Assembly: GCA_028285545.1 (NCBI GenBank)
Contig: JANQPA010000043.1
Location: forward strand, 62,001-126,000
DNA from: Saprospiraceae bacterium
GTDB taxonomy: Bacteria > Bacteroidota > Bacteroidia > Chitinophagales > Saprospiraceae
Reading direction: 5' to 3'
DNA: 64,000 bases
Within the stretch, counting starts at the first letter, position 1. The number at the start of each line of letters is the position of its first letter. Position numbers and translations under genes: made by a program. Below are positions 52,780 through 61,185 of this stretch, piece by piece. The notes beneath the pieces are model-generated. The model ran no database searches, was not told the origin of the DNA, and saw only the letters and a list, made by a program, of their open reading frames with translations.

Positions 52780-54448
52780 AAACCTCCGCCAGATATTCAT
52801 GAACAAACTTAATAGCCATTGCTCCCTCACCAACAGCAGAGGCAACTCGATTCATGGCCCCAGCTCTTACATCACCTGCTGCGAAGACTCCAGGCAAAGA
52901 GGTTTCTAAAAGATAAGGTTCTCTTTGCCTTTTCCAGGATTTTGCAAAATTCTGGTATTGGTACAATTCTTTACCCGTTTCTAAAAAGCCTTTCGTGTTC
53001 CTGATGAGGTGTTCATCCAACCACTCTGTATGTGGCCGTGCTCCAATAAAAATAAAAAGAGCATCAGCATTGGCTTCAAAACAGCTTTCATCCTCCATGT
53101 TTTCGATCACCAATTTATCTAAATGATCTTCTCCAATAGCCTCTTTCACCTGCCGACGACCATGTACTTCAATATTTTTGATACTGTCAATCTGATCTAT
53201 TAGATAGGAAGACATAGTGGCAGTTAGATCAGGTTTTCGGATCAAAATATGGACTTTCTGGGCAAATTGAGACAGATAAACAGCCCCCTGTCCGGCTGAA
53301 TTACCACCACCCACAATATAAACCTCTTTATTGCGGCAGGCATTTGCTTCTGTCATTGCGGCTCCATAATAAATTCCTGCACCCGTTAAATTTTCAGCTC
53401 CTGTAACTGGAAGTTTTCTATAGTCTACTCCTGTTGTGATGATGACTGATTTAGTCATTATGGTATCTCCTGTGGCCAGGCTGAGTTTTTTGTAGTCCCC
53501 TTCAATTTCAATTTTGGTTACCTCCTGTGGCAACATGAATTCAATCCCAAAACGTGTTGCCTGGGTAATTGCCCTTCTAGCCAAGTCAGCTCCACTTAAT
53601 CCTTTGGGAAAACCCAGATAGTTCTCAATTCTGGAACTGGTTCCTGCCTGCCCGCCAGGTGCTCGTCGCTCTATGAGTAAGGTTTTTAGACCTTCAGATC
53701 CACCATAAACACCCGCTGCAAGACCCGCTGGCCCAGCACCGATGATGACTACGTCATAAAGATCAGATTTTGCAGTAGGTTGAAGTCCTATCTTAGAAGC
53801 TAAATCCTGAATATTAGGATCTGTAAGATGAGTTCCATCTTCAAATACTACTAAAGGAAGTTGCTTGCGATCCAGCTTATATAAACCCAATAATTCTTCC
53901 CCTTTAGGATTAGATTCAATGTCAACCCATTGATAAGGACGTAAATTACCAGCCAGAAAATCCTTTATTTTATGAGATTTTGGGGAATATTGGTAACCGA
54001 TAAGCTTAAGACCGGTAAACTCTGGAAAGTGTTGAATATGCCACTCATCCAGAAGGTCATTAAGTACTGGATAAAGCTTCTCTTCTGGAGGATCCCAGGG
54101 TTTCATCAAATAATAATCCAGTTGTACATCATTGATGGCTTTGATAGCAGCAGCGGTGTCAGAATAAGCAGTTAGCAATACTCGCTTGGCAGCTGGATAA
54201 AACTCTTTTGCCTGTTCCAGAAAATCCACTCCCAACATCTCTGGCATACGTTGATCAGATAAGAACAAGGCAATTTCCTCCCCCTTCTTTTTTAATTCTA
54301 CCAATGACTCCAGTGCTTCATTAGCAGAGGAGGTACTGATAATGCGATATTCTTTTTTATATACAGAGCGAAGATCCCTTCTTATTGACCTCAAAACCTG
54401 AGGATCATCGTCTATGGAAAATATAATGGGTTTTTTGTCTTCTGCCAT
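52778..54448 (-). CDS. Fused response regulator / thioredoxin reductase-like flavoprotein
   Basis: A 556-residue protein. Residues 1-130 are a receiver domain with Asp65 (LSDQRMP), Thr93 (LLTAYSD) and Lys116 (LMKPWD). Residues about 145-225 look like a thioredoxin-like insert, without a CxxC. Residues 232-555 are an FAD/NADPH reductase with VVIIGAGPAGLAAGVYG and IVGGGNSAGQGA. The redox CxxC of true thioredoxin reductases is replaced by YYGAA near residue 360. It is probably a redox-sensing or ferredoxin-type reductase controlled by phosphorylation. The histidine kinase at 55078-56481 is the likely partner, with a SUKH gene in between. Confidence 0.93.
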   Translation of the reverse strand: MAEDKKPIIFSIDDDPQVLRSIRRDLRSVYKKEYRIISTSSANEALESLVELKKKGEEIALFLSDQRMPEMLGVDFLEQAKEFYPAAKRVLLTAYSDTAAAIKAINDVQLDYYLMKPWDPPEEKLYPVLNDLLDEWHIQHFPEFTGLKLIGYQYSPKSHKIKDFLAGNLRPYQWVDIESNPKGEELLGLYKLDRKQLPLVVFEDGTHLTDPNIQDLASKIGLQPTAKSDLYDVVIIGAGPAGLAAGVYGGSEGLKTLLIERRAPGGQAGTSSRIENYLGFPKGLSGADLARRAITQATRFGIEFMLPQEVTKIEIEGDYKKLSLATGDTIMTKSVIITTGVDYRKLPVTGAENLTGAGIYYGAAMTEANACRNKEVYIVGGGNSAGQGAVYLSQFAQKVHILIRKPDLTATMSSYLIDQIDSIKNIEVHGRRQVKEAIGEDHLDKLVIENMEDESCFEANADALFIFIGARPHTEWLDEHLIRNTKGFLETGKELYQYQNFAKSWKRQREPYLLETSLPGVFAAGDVRAGAMNRVASAVGEGAMAIKFVHEYLAEV

Positions 54449-54454
54449 TTTTTG

Positions 54455-54540
54455 GTTGATAGTTAATGGTTAATAGGTTAATAGTTAATAGTTAATAGTT
54501 AATAGTTAATAGGTTATTAGGTTAATGGTTATTTGTTATT
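54455..54540. repeat. TTAATAG word array
   Basis: GTTAATAG-type words of 7-8 bases (TTAATAG x4 in the middle, with TTAATGG, TTAATAGG, TTATTAGG variants) fill the gap between the fusion gene start and the SUKH stop. No fold-back arm is seen. It overlaps the promoter region of the fusion gene. Confidence 0.8.
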
Positions 54541-54556
54541 CATCAATAGTAGGGAA

Positions 54557-54976
54557 TTAATTAAACCATTCTTTTCCTTGATCTAGTCTGAAGAGAAAAT
54601 TGCTAAATGAACTACCTATTTCAATATGATCCTCTTTGTCCAAGCTTATGAAAGGAGAAAGAACAATTCTGATTGAATGCTGATGTTCTATTGCTATAAA
54701 TTCTCCTGAACCATTTCCTCCAATTCCTAATGTGTTAGTGAAAGATTCGAAAATACAATAGTCAGTGTTAAAACCTATCAAATCTTCCAAACTCAAAAGC
54801 CGAACATATTCATTTCCCAGGAAGGTTTCATAGCCTAAAAAGTGCTTTAAAAAATACCGGTAGTCATCAGGTAACTGAAAATCTATCTTATTTTCAAACA
54901 GCTTAATCTCTTTATCAATGAGTTTTGTTCTTTTTGGCCAATTATATTTTCTTAAAATTGTTTTTATTTCTTCCAT
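54557..54976 (-). CDS. SUKH (SMI1/KNR4) family protein
   Basis: The ATG at 54976 (MEEIKTILRKYNWP) gives 139 residues; a longer frame to 55018 is created by repeat sequence and is unlikely. The SUKH pattern is clear: KEIKLFENKIDFQLPDDYRYFLKHFLGYE, then LLSLEDLIGFN, then GGNGSGEFIAIE. In bacteria this family often protects against polymorphic toxins. No toxin gene lies nearby, so it is an orphan immunity-type gene. It lies between a histidine kinase and its regulator, with a word array on each side. Confidence 0.88.
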   Translation of the reverse strand: MEEIKTILRKYNWPKRTKLIDKEIKLFENKIDFQLPDDYRYFLKHFLGYETFLGNEYVRLLSLEDLIGFNTDYCIFESFTNTLGIGGNGSGEFIAIEHQHSIRIVLSPFISLDKEDHIEIGSSFSNFLFRLDQGKEWFN

Positions 54977-55015
54977 TATGGAATTGAATATTAAACCAAA
55001 TTTTTGTGTAACTCC

Positions 55016-55075
55016 CATCTACTCATCTACTCATCTACTCATCTACTCATCTACTCATCTGCAAATCTGCAAATC
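55016..55075. repeat. Octamer word array CATCTACT x5
   Basis: CATCTACT is repeated five times (55016-55055), then CATCTGCA, AATCTGCA and AATC, all in 8-base register. It lies three bases from the stop codon of the histidine kinase gene. Read on the minus strand the words are GATGAGTA and GATTTGCA, as at 42304 and 12466. Confidence 0.92.
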
Positions 55076-55077
55076 AA

Positions 55078-56481
55078 TTAGGTTGGGAAACAAAGTTTAA
55101 AACAAGTTCTACCTGGACGAGATTCTAAACCTATCGTTCCATTATGACGGTTCATCACTCGCTTTACAATATCCAGTCCCATTCCTGTGCCCTTACCCAT
55201 GGCTTTGGTGGTAAAAAATGGATCAAAAACCATAGTTTGTTCTTCTTCTGGTATGCCTTTTCCAGAATCAATTATTTCTACACAAATATAATGTCGTTCG
55301 GTATAGGTTCTGAGAGTAAGGGTGCCTCCTTCATCCATAGCATCGATGGCATTATCAATTAAATTGGTCCATACCTGATTTAATTCCCCTGGGTTAGCCT
55401 TCAGCTTAGGAAGATCTGGAGTGATGTCCTTAGCTATTTCTATCTTTTTTTGTTTGATCTTGTGCTTGAGCATTATGACCGTTGATTTAATCCCATCATG
55501 TATATCAATGGATTCTCTGGCTGTGCCTCTATCCATATGGGAATAATTTTTTATAGCTCCAATAAGGGAAGCAATACGTTCAGAAGACTCCCGAATATCA
55601 CATACCAATTTTTCCAGAGAAAGAGTACTTTCCATCCATCCCATTAGTGGGGGAATATGACGGCCGGAAATAATATCTTCAATTGCATCCAAATCTTCAA
55701 CGGTAACTCCAAAATCTACAAAGGTATCCGCGATATCTTCAGCCTCTTCAATGTCATGATCCTCCAGCCAATCCAACAGATCATCGGTTGCTTCTTCTTT
55801 TTCAAGAAGACTTAACTCAATGGTATTTAAGTTCTTTAATTTGGAAAAAATAATGGCGTTAATGGCATCTGTTTCTTCCGGAGTAATTTTCATGGTAATT
55901 ACCTTCTTGAATTTCTCTGGAGTAGTATGTATTTTTTTATATAAATCAGATACATCACGAACGATTGCAGATGCAGGATTATTTAATTCGTGTGCCAAAC
56001 CAGCGGATAGCTTCCCTAAAGAGGTTAATTTTTCGGTTTGGAAGCGCAGTTGAGAAAATTCTCGTATTCGGTTAGACATGGTAGCCACCAGATTTTGAGT
56101 TAATTCATAGCTGACATTTACCATCTCAATAAAATGCTCCTTATGTAATTCCAAAACCTCACAATCTTCCAGGACCTTACCAAAAGCTTTTGCTTCCTTC
56201 ATTCTGCTAAAAGGCAAAATACCAGTGACTTCTCCTCCTTCTATTAAACCCATTTCATGCCGGGATCCTAGCCGTTCTACTTCAATGGAATATTTACCTT
56301 TCATTATTATTTGCATGTGATTGACAGGGTCGCCAGGGGAAAAAATCATTTCTCCAGCCTTATAACAATTATATTCTGATTTTTCAATCATCCATTCCAA
56401 TGCATGATCCGGGATTCCTTTAAAAGCTTCAAATGATTGTAAATCCTTTATTAATTGATTGGTTTTGCTAATAACTTCCAT
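55078..56481 (-). CDS. Sensor histidine kinase with N-terminal cyclic-nucleotide-binding-like domain
   Basis: A 467-residue cytosolic kinase. Residues about 15-130 are a Crp-like cNMP-binding domain ([29 protein letters not shown]). His164 in [16 protein letters not shown] is the phosphoacceptor. The ATPase has N-box [14 protein letters not shown]1 [11 protein letters not shown] and G2 [13 protein letters not shown]. There is no membrane segment. It should phosphorylate the response regulator/flavoprotein encoded downstream on the same strand, with a SUKH gene intervening. It is divergent from nothing; ssb lies upstream on the same strand. Confidence 0.92.
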   Translation of the reverse strand: MEVISKTNQLIKDLQSFEAFKGIPDHALEWMIEKSEYNCYKAGEMIFSPGDPVNHMQIIMKGKYSIEVERLGSRHEMGLIEGGEVTGILPFSRMKEAKAFGKVLEDCEVLELHKEHFIEMVNVSYELTQNLVATMSNRIREFSQLRFQTEKLTSLGKLSAGLAHELNNPASAIVRDVSDLYKKIHTTPEKFKKVITMKITPEETDAINAIIFSKLKNLNTIELSLLEKEEATDDLLDWLEDHDIEEAEDIADTFVDFGVTVEDLDAIEDIISGRHIPPLMGWMESTLSLEKLVCDIRESSERIASLIGAIKNYSHMDRGTARESIDIHDGIKSTVIMLKHKIKQKKIEIAKDITPDLPKLKANPGELNQVWTNLIDNAIDAMDEGGTLTLRTYTERHYICVEIIDSGKGIPEEEQTMVFDPFFTTKAMGKGTGMGLDIVKRVMNRHNGTIGLESRPGRTCFKLCFPT

Positions 56482-56486
56482 ATCTA

Positions 56487-56536
56487 TTGGGTAGTGGGTA
56501 TTGAATAATGAGTAATGAGGTTTTAAACCTCAATCG
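56487..56536. repeat. Heptamer words GGGTAGT/GGGTATT plus a short hairpin
   Basis: GGGTAGT, GGGTATT, GAATAAT and GAGTAAT run in 7-base register at 56489-56516. They are followed by a perfect palindrome GAGGTTT-T-AAACCTC. The words match those at 58360 and 59416. Confidence 0.75.
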
Positions 56537-56676
56537 AATTATATACATACAAAAAGAGGTTTTAGTTTAAAGATAAAGCAGTAGCCCGACTTTATCAAAG
56601 GATAATTGCCGGGTACCGCGATATATAACAGCAAATCATGGAAATATTTTGGGCTAAATACTTTCTCTAAGCTTTA

Positions 56677-57012
56677 CTATTTGCCGGTAAGTGCTACAAA
56701 TTCCTCCACCACAACCTCTGGCAGGGTCCGCTTTACTCCGTTTTTATCATCAAAAGAGCGATAAACCAATTTGCCCCTAATGGCAACGTGCTTTCCCTTG
56801 CTTAATAATTGAGCCATTAATTCGGCAGTTTTTCCCCAGGCAATACAATTGTGCCACTGAGTTTGCTGAATTCTTTCCCCATCCTGTGACTTGTAAAATT
56901 CATTGGTAGCCAACCTGAGTTTGGTTAAGCATTTTCCATTTTCAAAAGTCTTGTTTTCAGGATCCTTTCCAAGGTTTCCAATAAGGGTAATACTGTTTCT
57001 TAAATTGTTCAT
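56677..57012 (-). CDS. ssb: Short single-stranded DNA-binding protein
   Basis: A 111-residue OB-fold SSB: ITLIGNLGKDPENKTFENGK, WHNCIAWGKTAELMAQLLSKGKHVAIRGKLVYRSFDDKNG and VVVEEFVAL match the family throughout. It ends right after the OB fold, so it lacks the flexible linker and the acidic tip (DDDxPF) that recruits partners. It is therefore probably a secondary SSB, with a full-length one elsewhere. It stands 195 bases upstream of the kinase gene. Confidence 0.93.
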   Translation of the reverse strand: MNNLRNSITLIGNLGKDPENKTFENGKCLTKLRLATNEFYKSQDGERIQQTQWHNCIAWGKTAELMAQLLSKGKHVAIRGKLVYRSFDDKNGVKRTLPEVVVEEFVALTGK

Positions 57013-57517
57013 AATACTTGGTTTTTTAGTGAAATGTGTTTAAATGAATTCAATGGCAATATGCAGGTCTTTAAATGAACTAGTCGTATAATTTCCGTTT
57101 AATGCCGTTTGTAGCCGGAAGTAGCCGTTTACCACTACCAACTTGTCCATAAAATTGGAGTACTCATCAAAAAAATGAGAGTAGTTGATCGAAATGAATT
57201 AATTAGCGTAGTACTTTGGTTTTTGGTAGTCTGGTGATGTAGTAGTCTGGTGGTCTGGTAGGAAAGTGATTAAGGGGATGTTTGATTTTATAAGAGGAGA
57301 AATAATTCTACATTCCTATAATTAGACAACTTGATTTGGCTCTCCATTTTGTTTATTACATATTTCAACTAAATTGGAACCAGATATTCAGAAAAAATAA
57401 TTTCCCATAAAACTAAATCAAAAGATCCCATAAAACCATCCAACTACTGTAACACTAGACTACAATAACACTATACTACTATATAACTAAATCATAAACC
57501 TAATTTCAGTATTCAAC
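57013..57517. repeat. 505-base spacer with paired octamer arrays
   Basis: GGTAGTCT, GGTGATGT, AGTAGTCT, GGTGGTCT fill 57225-57256. CAACTACT, GTAACACT, AGACTACA, ATAACACT, ATACTACT, ATATAACT fill 57441-57488 in register and read as related words on the other strand. Near 57105-57135 a short TAGCCG motif is repeated. No gene is visible. Confidence 0.8.
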
Positions 57518-58357
57518 ATGTCAAGAGAACCTAAAGGATTAGTTAAAGAAAGTATTGACCACCTTCAATTGACCCTCAAAAAGCATGTTCAAGCTTATGC
57601 TTTTATTCAAAAACATAAGATTTGGAAAGGCTTTTGGGAGTATGGTTGGGTGGCTCGCATTTTGATGGTTCTGGCCATTTTGGCTGGCCTCAAATTTCTT
57701 CAGATCTATTTTCAATGGCTTGGAGATGCTTATGATTCGGATCCACTTACCGCATTGGGGAGTATGGGAGGAATGATGTGGGAAGCAGTAACACAAGAAT
57801 ATAATTTCTTCTTTGCCGGCGGTATGAAATATGTGATCATCATTTTTATGGAAATTGTTATTTATCATGCCAGCCGTAAAACTGTAAAATTACTTACTGG
57901 CCGAGATGAAGAAGCTACCTTTAAAAACTTTATGAAAGCTCAAGTGCGAATGATAAAGGTAAGTTTTCAATCCTGGATTATGGAAATCATCTTTACAACC
58001 TTGATCGGTATTGCATTTTCATTTTCTATTTTTGCCTTCTTCTCATTCCTGAAGCCAGTATTGATTTTTGGAGTTCAATGTTTCTTCCTTGGCTTTGCGG
58101 TTATGGATAATTATAATGAGCAGTTTGATATGACCATAAAGGACAGCCTTAAATTGTCCAGAAGATTTTTTGGAGTTGCTATCGGTACAGGCCTGGTTTT
58201 GCAAATATTTTTTGCTATTCCAGCTTTTGGGCCCATTGTAGGGCCTTTCCTGGCAGCTGTTGCCGTATGTTTGGTGATGTATGAATTAACAGACCTTCAT
58301 CTTCGACCTGCTCCAGAACCAGTGGTGGATCGGGTTCAGCGAGATGATTATGTATAA
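57518..58357 (+). CDS. EI24/CysZ-like membrane protein
   Basis: A 279-residue protein with four to six hydrophobic segments and a charged N-terminus. The C-terminal stretch (FFLGFAVMDNYNEQFDMTIKDSLKLSRRF, then IPAFGPIVGPFLAAVAVCLVMYEL) has the EI24-family pattern seen in CysZ sulfate permeases: a conserved N/Y-rich turn and a G-P-x-x-G-P motif. The N-terminal half is not family-typical, so transport is not assured. It is a single gene, and its stop codon is directly followed by a heptamer array. Confidence 0.6.
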   Translation: MSREPKGLVKESIDHLQLTLKKHVQAYAFIQKHKIWKGFWEYGWVARILMVLAILAGLKFLQIYFQWLGDAYDSDPLTALGSMGGMMWEAVTQEYNFFFAGGMKYVIIIFMEIVIYHASRKTVKLLTGRDEEATFKNFMKAQVRMIKVSFQSWIMEIIFTTLIGIAFSFSIFAFFSFLKPVLIFGVQCFFLGFAVMDNYNEQFDMTIKDSLKLSRRFFGVAIGTGLVLQIFFAIPAFGPIVGPFLAAVAVCLVMYELTDLHLRPAPEPVVDRVQRDDYV

Positions 58358-58359
58358 AT

Positions 58360-58454
58360 GGGTACTGAGTAATGGGTAATGGGTATTGAATAGTGAGCAC
58401 CAAATCAATTCTAATCTAAGTACTAAATACCCATTACCCACTACCCAATACTCA
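58360..58454. repeat. Heptamer array GGGTAAT with fold-back
   Basis: GGGTACT, GAGTAAT, GGGTAAT, GGGTATT, GAATAGT run in register from 58360, one base after the stop of the previous gene. The reverse complements GAGTATT, GGGTAGT, GGGTAAT and GGGTATT follow at 58423-58454. Together they form a long imperfect hairpin. Confidence 0.85.
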
Positions 58455-58544
58455 AATTCAGCCTTGGCTTCGCTTTTAACTTAAAGATGAGGTATTAATT
58501 CCTCAAATAATAAAACCCGACTGACTGTGAATAGGAAAAAGCGG

Positions 58545-59414
58545 ATGGAGCTAACAAACTTGTTTGATCAAGCAAGAATGTTGGTAAAAGCCGGAGCTTT
58601 AACAGAGCTCCATAAAATGATTCAGAACCATAGTGAGCTGGTTCACCTACGGGATATTCCCGATAATCGCGGTATGCAAAATACACTTTTGCATGAGGCT
58701 ACAGGTATGGGGGAACTGGACTGGCCAGAAAACGCGGCTAAAATTGTCAGCTTGCTCATCGAAAATGGTTCGGAAGTAGATGCTACCGAACAGTTGGATA
58801 GAGGAGAAACCCCCCTACATCATGCAGTTAGTGTAAATAATGTTGAAGTTGCTGAAGTTCTGTTAAAAAATGGTGCAAACCCGGAAAAGACCGGCCGTTT
58901 TGATGGCACCTTAGATACTGCCCTGGGCTATGCTTTATTCTATGGCACTGATAGCCGATTAAAACAATACTTCAGAAATTGCCCGGATTTGCTTATCGAT
59001 TATGGTGCCAGAGTATTCCTGCCTTTTGCTGCTGCTATGAATAAAATGGAAGACCTCAAAAATGCTTTTAAAAATAAAAATACACTGCATCCTGGCGTAG
59101 GGAAAGCCGATGATGCTACCACCATTCAACAATCCTTTCTCTTTGCTTGTAAATATGGTAACATAGAAGCTGCGGATTATTTATTACAACATGGAGCCAA
59201 AATCAATGCCTGTATTCCATTTTTTAATCAAAAGGCAACTGGCCTTCATCTGGCTTGCGAAAGTAGAGATCTGGTTGATATGACTCGTTTCCTTTTAAAA
59301 AAAGGAGCAAATCCTAAATTAAAAGACGGAGTGTTTAATGCTACTGCTGAAGGATGGGCCATGTTCTGTGGGCAAGATCAAACTTATAAAATCTTGCGGG
59401 CATATAAACGATGA
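58545..59414 (+). CDS. Ankyrin-repeat protein
   Basis: The ATG at 58545 gives 289 residues; a GTG at 58527 is in frame. At least five ankyrin units are visible, for example NTLLHEATGMGELD, ETPLHHAVSVNNVEVAEVLLKNGANP, KYGNIEAADYLLQHGAKINA and TGLHLACESRDLVDMTRFLLKKGANP. It has no signal peptide or membrane segment. It probably mediates protein-protein binding in the cytosol; the partner is unknown. Its stop is followed at once by the heptamer array shared with the convergent gene. Confidence 0.9.
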   Translation: MELTNLFDQARMLVKAGALTELHKMIQNHSELVHLRDIPDNRGMQNTLLHEATGMGELDWPENAAKIVSLLIENGSEVDATEQLDRGETPLHHAVSVNNVEVAEVLLKNGANPEKTGRFDGTLDTALGYALFYGTDSRLKQYFRNCPDLLIDYGARVFLPFAAAMNKMEDLKNAFKNKNTLHPGVGKADDATTIQQSFLFACKYGNIEAADYLLQHGAKINACIPFFNQKATGLHLACESRDLVDMTRFLLKKGANPKLKDGVFNATAEGWAMFCGQDQTYKILRAYKR

Positions 59415-59415
59415 A

Positions 59416-59528
59416 TTGGTAATGAGTATTGAGTAGTGGGTAATGGGTAATGGGTAATGGGTATTGGGTATTGGGTAATGGGTAGATTTATCTTAATACC
59501 CAATACTCATTACCCACTACTCCCCAAT
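59416..59528. repeat. G-rich heptamer array with fold-back and seven GGG tracts
   Basis: GAGTATT, GAGTAGT, GGGTAAT x3, GGGTATT x2, GGGTAAT, GGGTAG run in 7-base register. GGG tracts start at 59438, 59445, 59452, 59459, 59466, 59473 and 59480, each split by TAAT or TATT. The reverse complement arm lies at 59495-59528 and enters the 3' end of the phosphopantetheinyl transferase gene. Confidence 0.92.
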
Positions 59529-60155
59529 AGCGTATACCAAAGCATAATCCTCAACAAATTGATAGGCCAATTCATACTTCTCAACTAGGTTGCCTTTTTG
59601 AATTCGCCCGGTAAAAATTCCTCCTTGTTTTTGAAATTTAAAAGGTTGGATCAGAATATGCTTACAAAAGTCTAATTGCCTGCGTCCATAAGCCTTGTAT
59701 AAAGCTTCCTTTGCTCCCCAGTATACATGTAAGTGCCAAAGCCTAAAGTTAAGATCGAGATTTTGAGTTTCTTTTTTACTGAGAAACTTGTGGGTGAGAC
59801 GATCAATTTTTGAAACAAACTGCTGTATATCCACTCCAACTTTTGAGGGAGCAGCAATAGCAGCTGCAATCTTACGGGAATGACTAATAGAAATCTGAAA
59901 ATTAGAATTCTCTAAATGAGGTTTTCCAAACTCATCCTTCCAAAATATCCCCCTTTTTTCTCTACCAGACATTCTGTGAATTAACATACGAGCTGCCAAC
60001 CATTCTACCCGCCGATGACCCTGAATTTTATCCAGTTGTGATTGTTCTTCTTGAGACAGGTCAAGTTGACTTAAGAACCATGATTCTTCCTCCTCTATAG
60101 CCCAAAGCCCGAGTTCACCCTTTTTTTTGAGATCTTTATGTAGTAATATTGGCAT
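59517..60155 (-). CDS. 4'-phosphopantetheinyl transferase superfamily protein
   Basis: A 212-residue enzyme with the Sfp-type two-lobe fold. ISISHSRKIAAAIA, then VGVDIQ (Asp109, magnesium ligand), then WGAKEALYKAYG (Lys149, Glu150, Lys154) are the key motifs. It transfers phosphopantetheine from CoA to carrier proteins of fatty acid or secondary metabolism. No carrier protein or synthase lies in the window, so the client is unknown. Its last codons (ATTGGGGAGTAG) are formed from the repeat words. The sequence CAAAAGTA at 60180-60187 fits a -7 promoter element on the minus strand. Confidence 0.9.
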   Translation of the reverse strand: MPILLHKDLKKKGELGLWAIEEEESWFLSQLDLSQEEQSQLDKIQGHRRVEWLAARMLIHRMSGREKRGIFWKDEFGKPHLENSNFQISISHSRKIAAAIAAPSKVGVDIQQFVSKIDRLTHKFLSKKETQNLDLNFRLWHLHVYWGAKEALYKAYGRRQLDFCKHILIQPFKFQKQGGIFTGRIQKGNLVEKYELAYQFVEDYALVYAIGE

Positions 60156-60179
60156 AGCGATTTAGGATAGCAACTAAAA

Positions 60180-60187
60180 CAAAAGTA
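60180..60187 (-). promoter_or_regulatory. Possible -7 element of the phosphopantetheinyl transferase gene
   Basis: On the minus strand TACTTTTG matches TAnnTTTG, 25 bases before the ATG. No clear -33 box is seen. Confidence 0.4.
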
Positions 60188-60220
60188 ATCTGTTGAACTG
60201 GTAAAAGAAAATAATTCAGC

Positions 60221-61138
60221 ATGTCTCCATTATTAAAAGTTGAAAAATTACATCAACTCACCGGGCATAATGCCTCCATTTTTTGTGTTTCATCCTCATC
60301 TGACGAGGCCCGATTCCTTTCTGGAGCAGGAGATGGCTGGTTGGTAGAGTGGGACTTCAATAAACCTGAAATGGGACGTCTTTTAGCAAAAGTGGAAACC
60401 CAGATTTTTACCCTTAAGGCTTTGAAAAACACGGACTTGGTGGTAGTGGGGAATATGAATGGTGGAGTACATTGGCTTGATCTTTCCAATCCAGAGCAGA
60501 CAAAAAATATCGCACATCACCAAAAAGGAGTTTTTGACATTTTACAGCTTTCAAACCGAGTCCTTACTGCTGGTGGAGAAGGCTTGCTAAGCAGATGGAG
60601 TATCGAAGAGAAAAGAAGCCTGGATAGCCTTCACTTGACCAATCAGAGTCTTAGAAGCCTGGATTATTCTCCTTTAAGGAATGAAATAGCTGTTGGCGCC
60701 AGCGATCACAACATCTACTTATTGGATGCTGAAAATCTTCACATTCGTGAAAAATATGAGCAGGCTCATGATAATTCAGTGTTTACCGTTAAATACAGTC
60801 AAGACCAGCAACGACTTTTCAGTGGAGGCAGAGATGCTATGCTCAAAGTTTGGGATTTAAATCAGCATAAAAATATAAGTGCCCAGGCTGCGCATTGGTA
60901 TACCATCAATGATATTTCCTTATCTCCTGAAGGCAATTTGTTAGCTACTGCCAGCCGTGACAAAACCATTAAAATCTGGGATGCTCAATCTTTTAAACTT
61001 CTCAAAGTTTTAGATACCACCAGAGATGGCTGCCATGTTAACTCTGTGAATCGATTATATTGGAGTTCATTTAATGATACTTTAGTATCTTGTAGTGATG
61101 ATCGAAGTATGATTATGTGGAAAATTGACAGCTTATAA
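60221..61138 (+). CDS. WD40 repeat protein
   Basis: A 305-residue seven-bladed beta propeller, apparently the whole protein. Blades include LTGHNASIFCVSSSSDEARFLSGAGDGWLVEWD, HDNSVFTVKYSQDQQRLFSGGRDAMLKVWD, HWYTINDISLSPEGNLLATASRDKTIKIWD and SCSDDRSMIMWKI. It is cytosolic, without a signal peptide, and probably a scaffold. It is divergent from the phosphopantetheinyl transferase gene by 65 bases. Confidence 0.95.
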   Translation: MSPLLKVEKLHQLTGHNASIFCVSSSSDEARFLSGAGDGWLVEWDFNKPEMGRLLAKVETQIFTLKALKNTDLVVVGNMNGGVHWLDLSNPEQTKNIAHHQKGVFDILQLSNRVLTAGGEGLLSRWSIEEKRSLDSLHLTNQSLRSLDYSPLRNEIAVGASDHNIYLLDAENLHIREKYEQAHDNSVFTVKYSQDQQRLFSGGRDAMLKVWDLNQHKNISAQAAHWYTINDISLSPEGNLLATASRDKTIKIWDAQSFKLLKVLDTTRDGCHVNSVNRLYWSSFNDTLVSCSDDRSMIMWKIDSL

Positions 61139-61185
61139 GCATAATCTTATATTCCTTTTGATAAACCTGAAAGCATCTCAAAGTT

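Noticed and set aside
54557-54976. A toxin-immunity module
   Set aside because: Only the SUKH immunity-type gene is present; no polymorphic toxin or secretion gene is next to it in the window.
54977-55018. Longer start for the SUKH protein
   Set aside because: The added residues come from the edge of the octamer array, and the family begins at the ATG at 54976.
55016-55075. CRISPR-like tandem repeats
   Set aside because: Units are 8 bases with no spacers between them and no cas genes; the same holds for the other word arrays.
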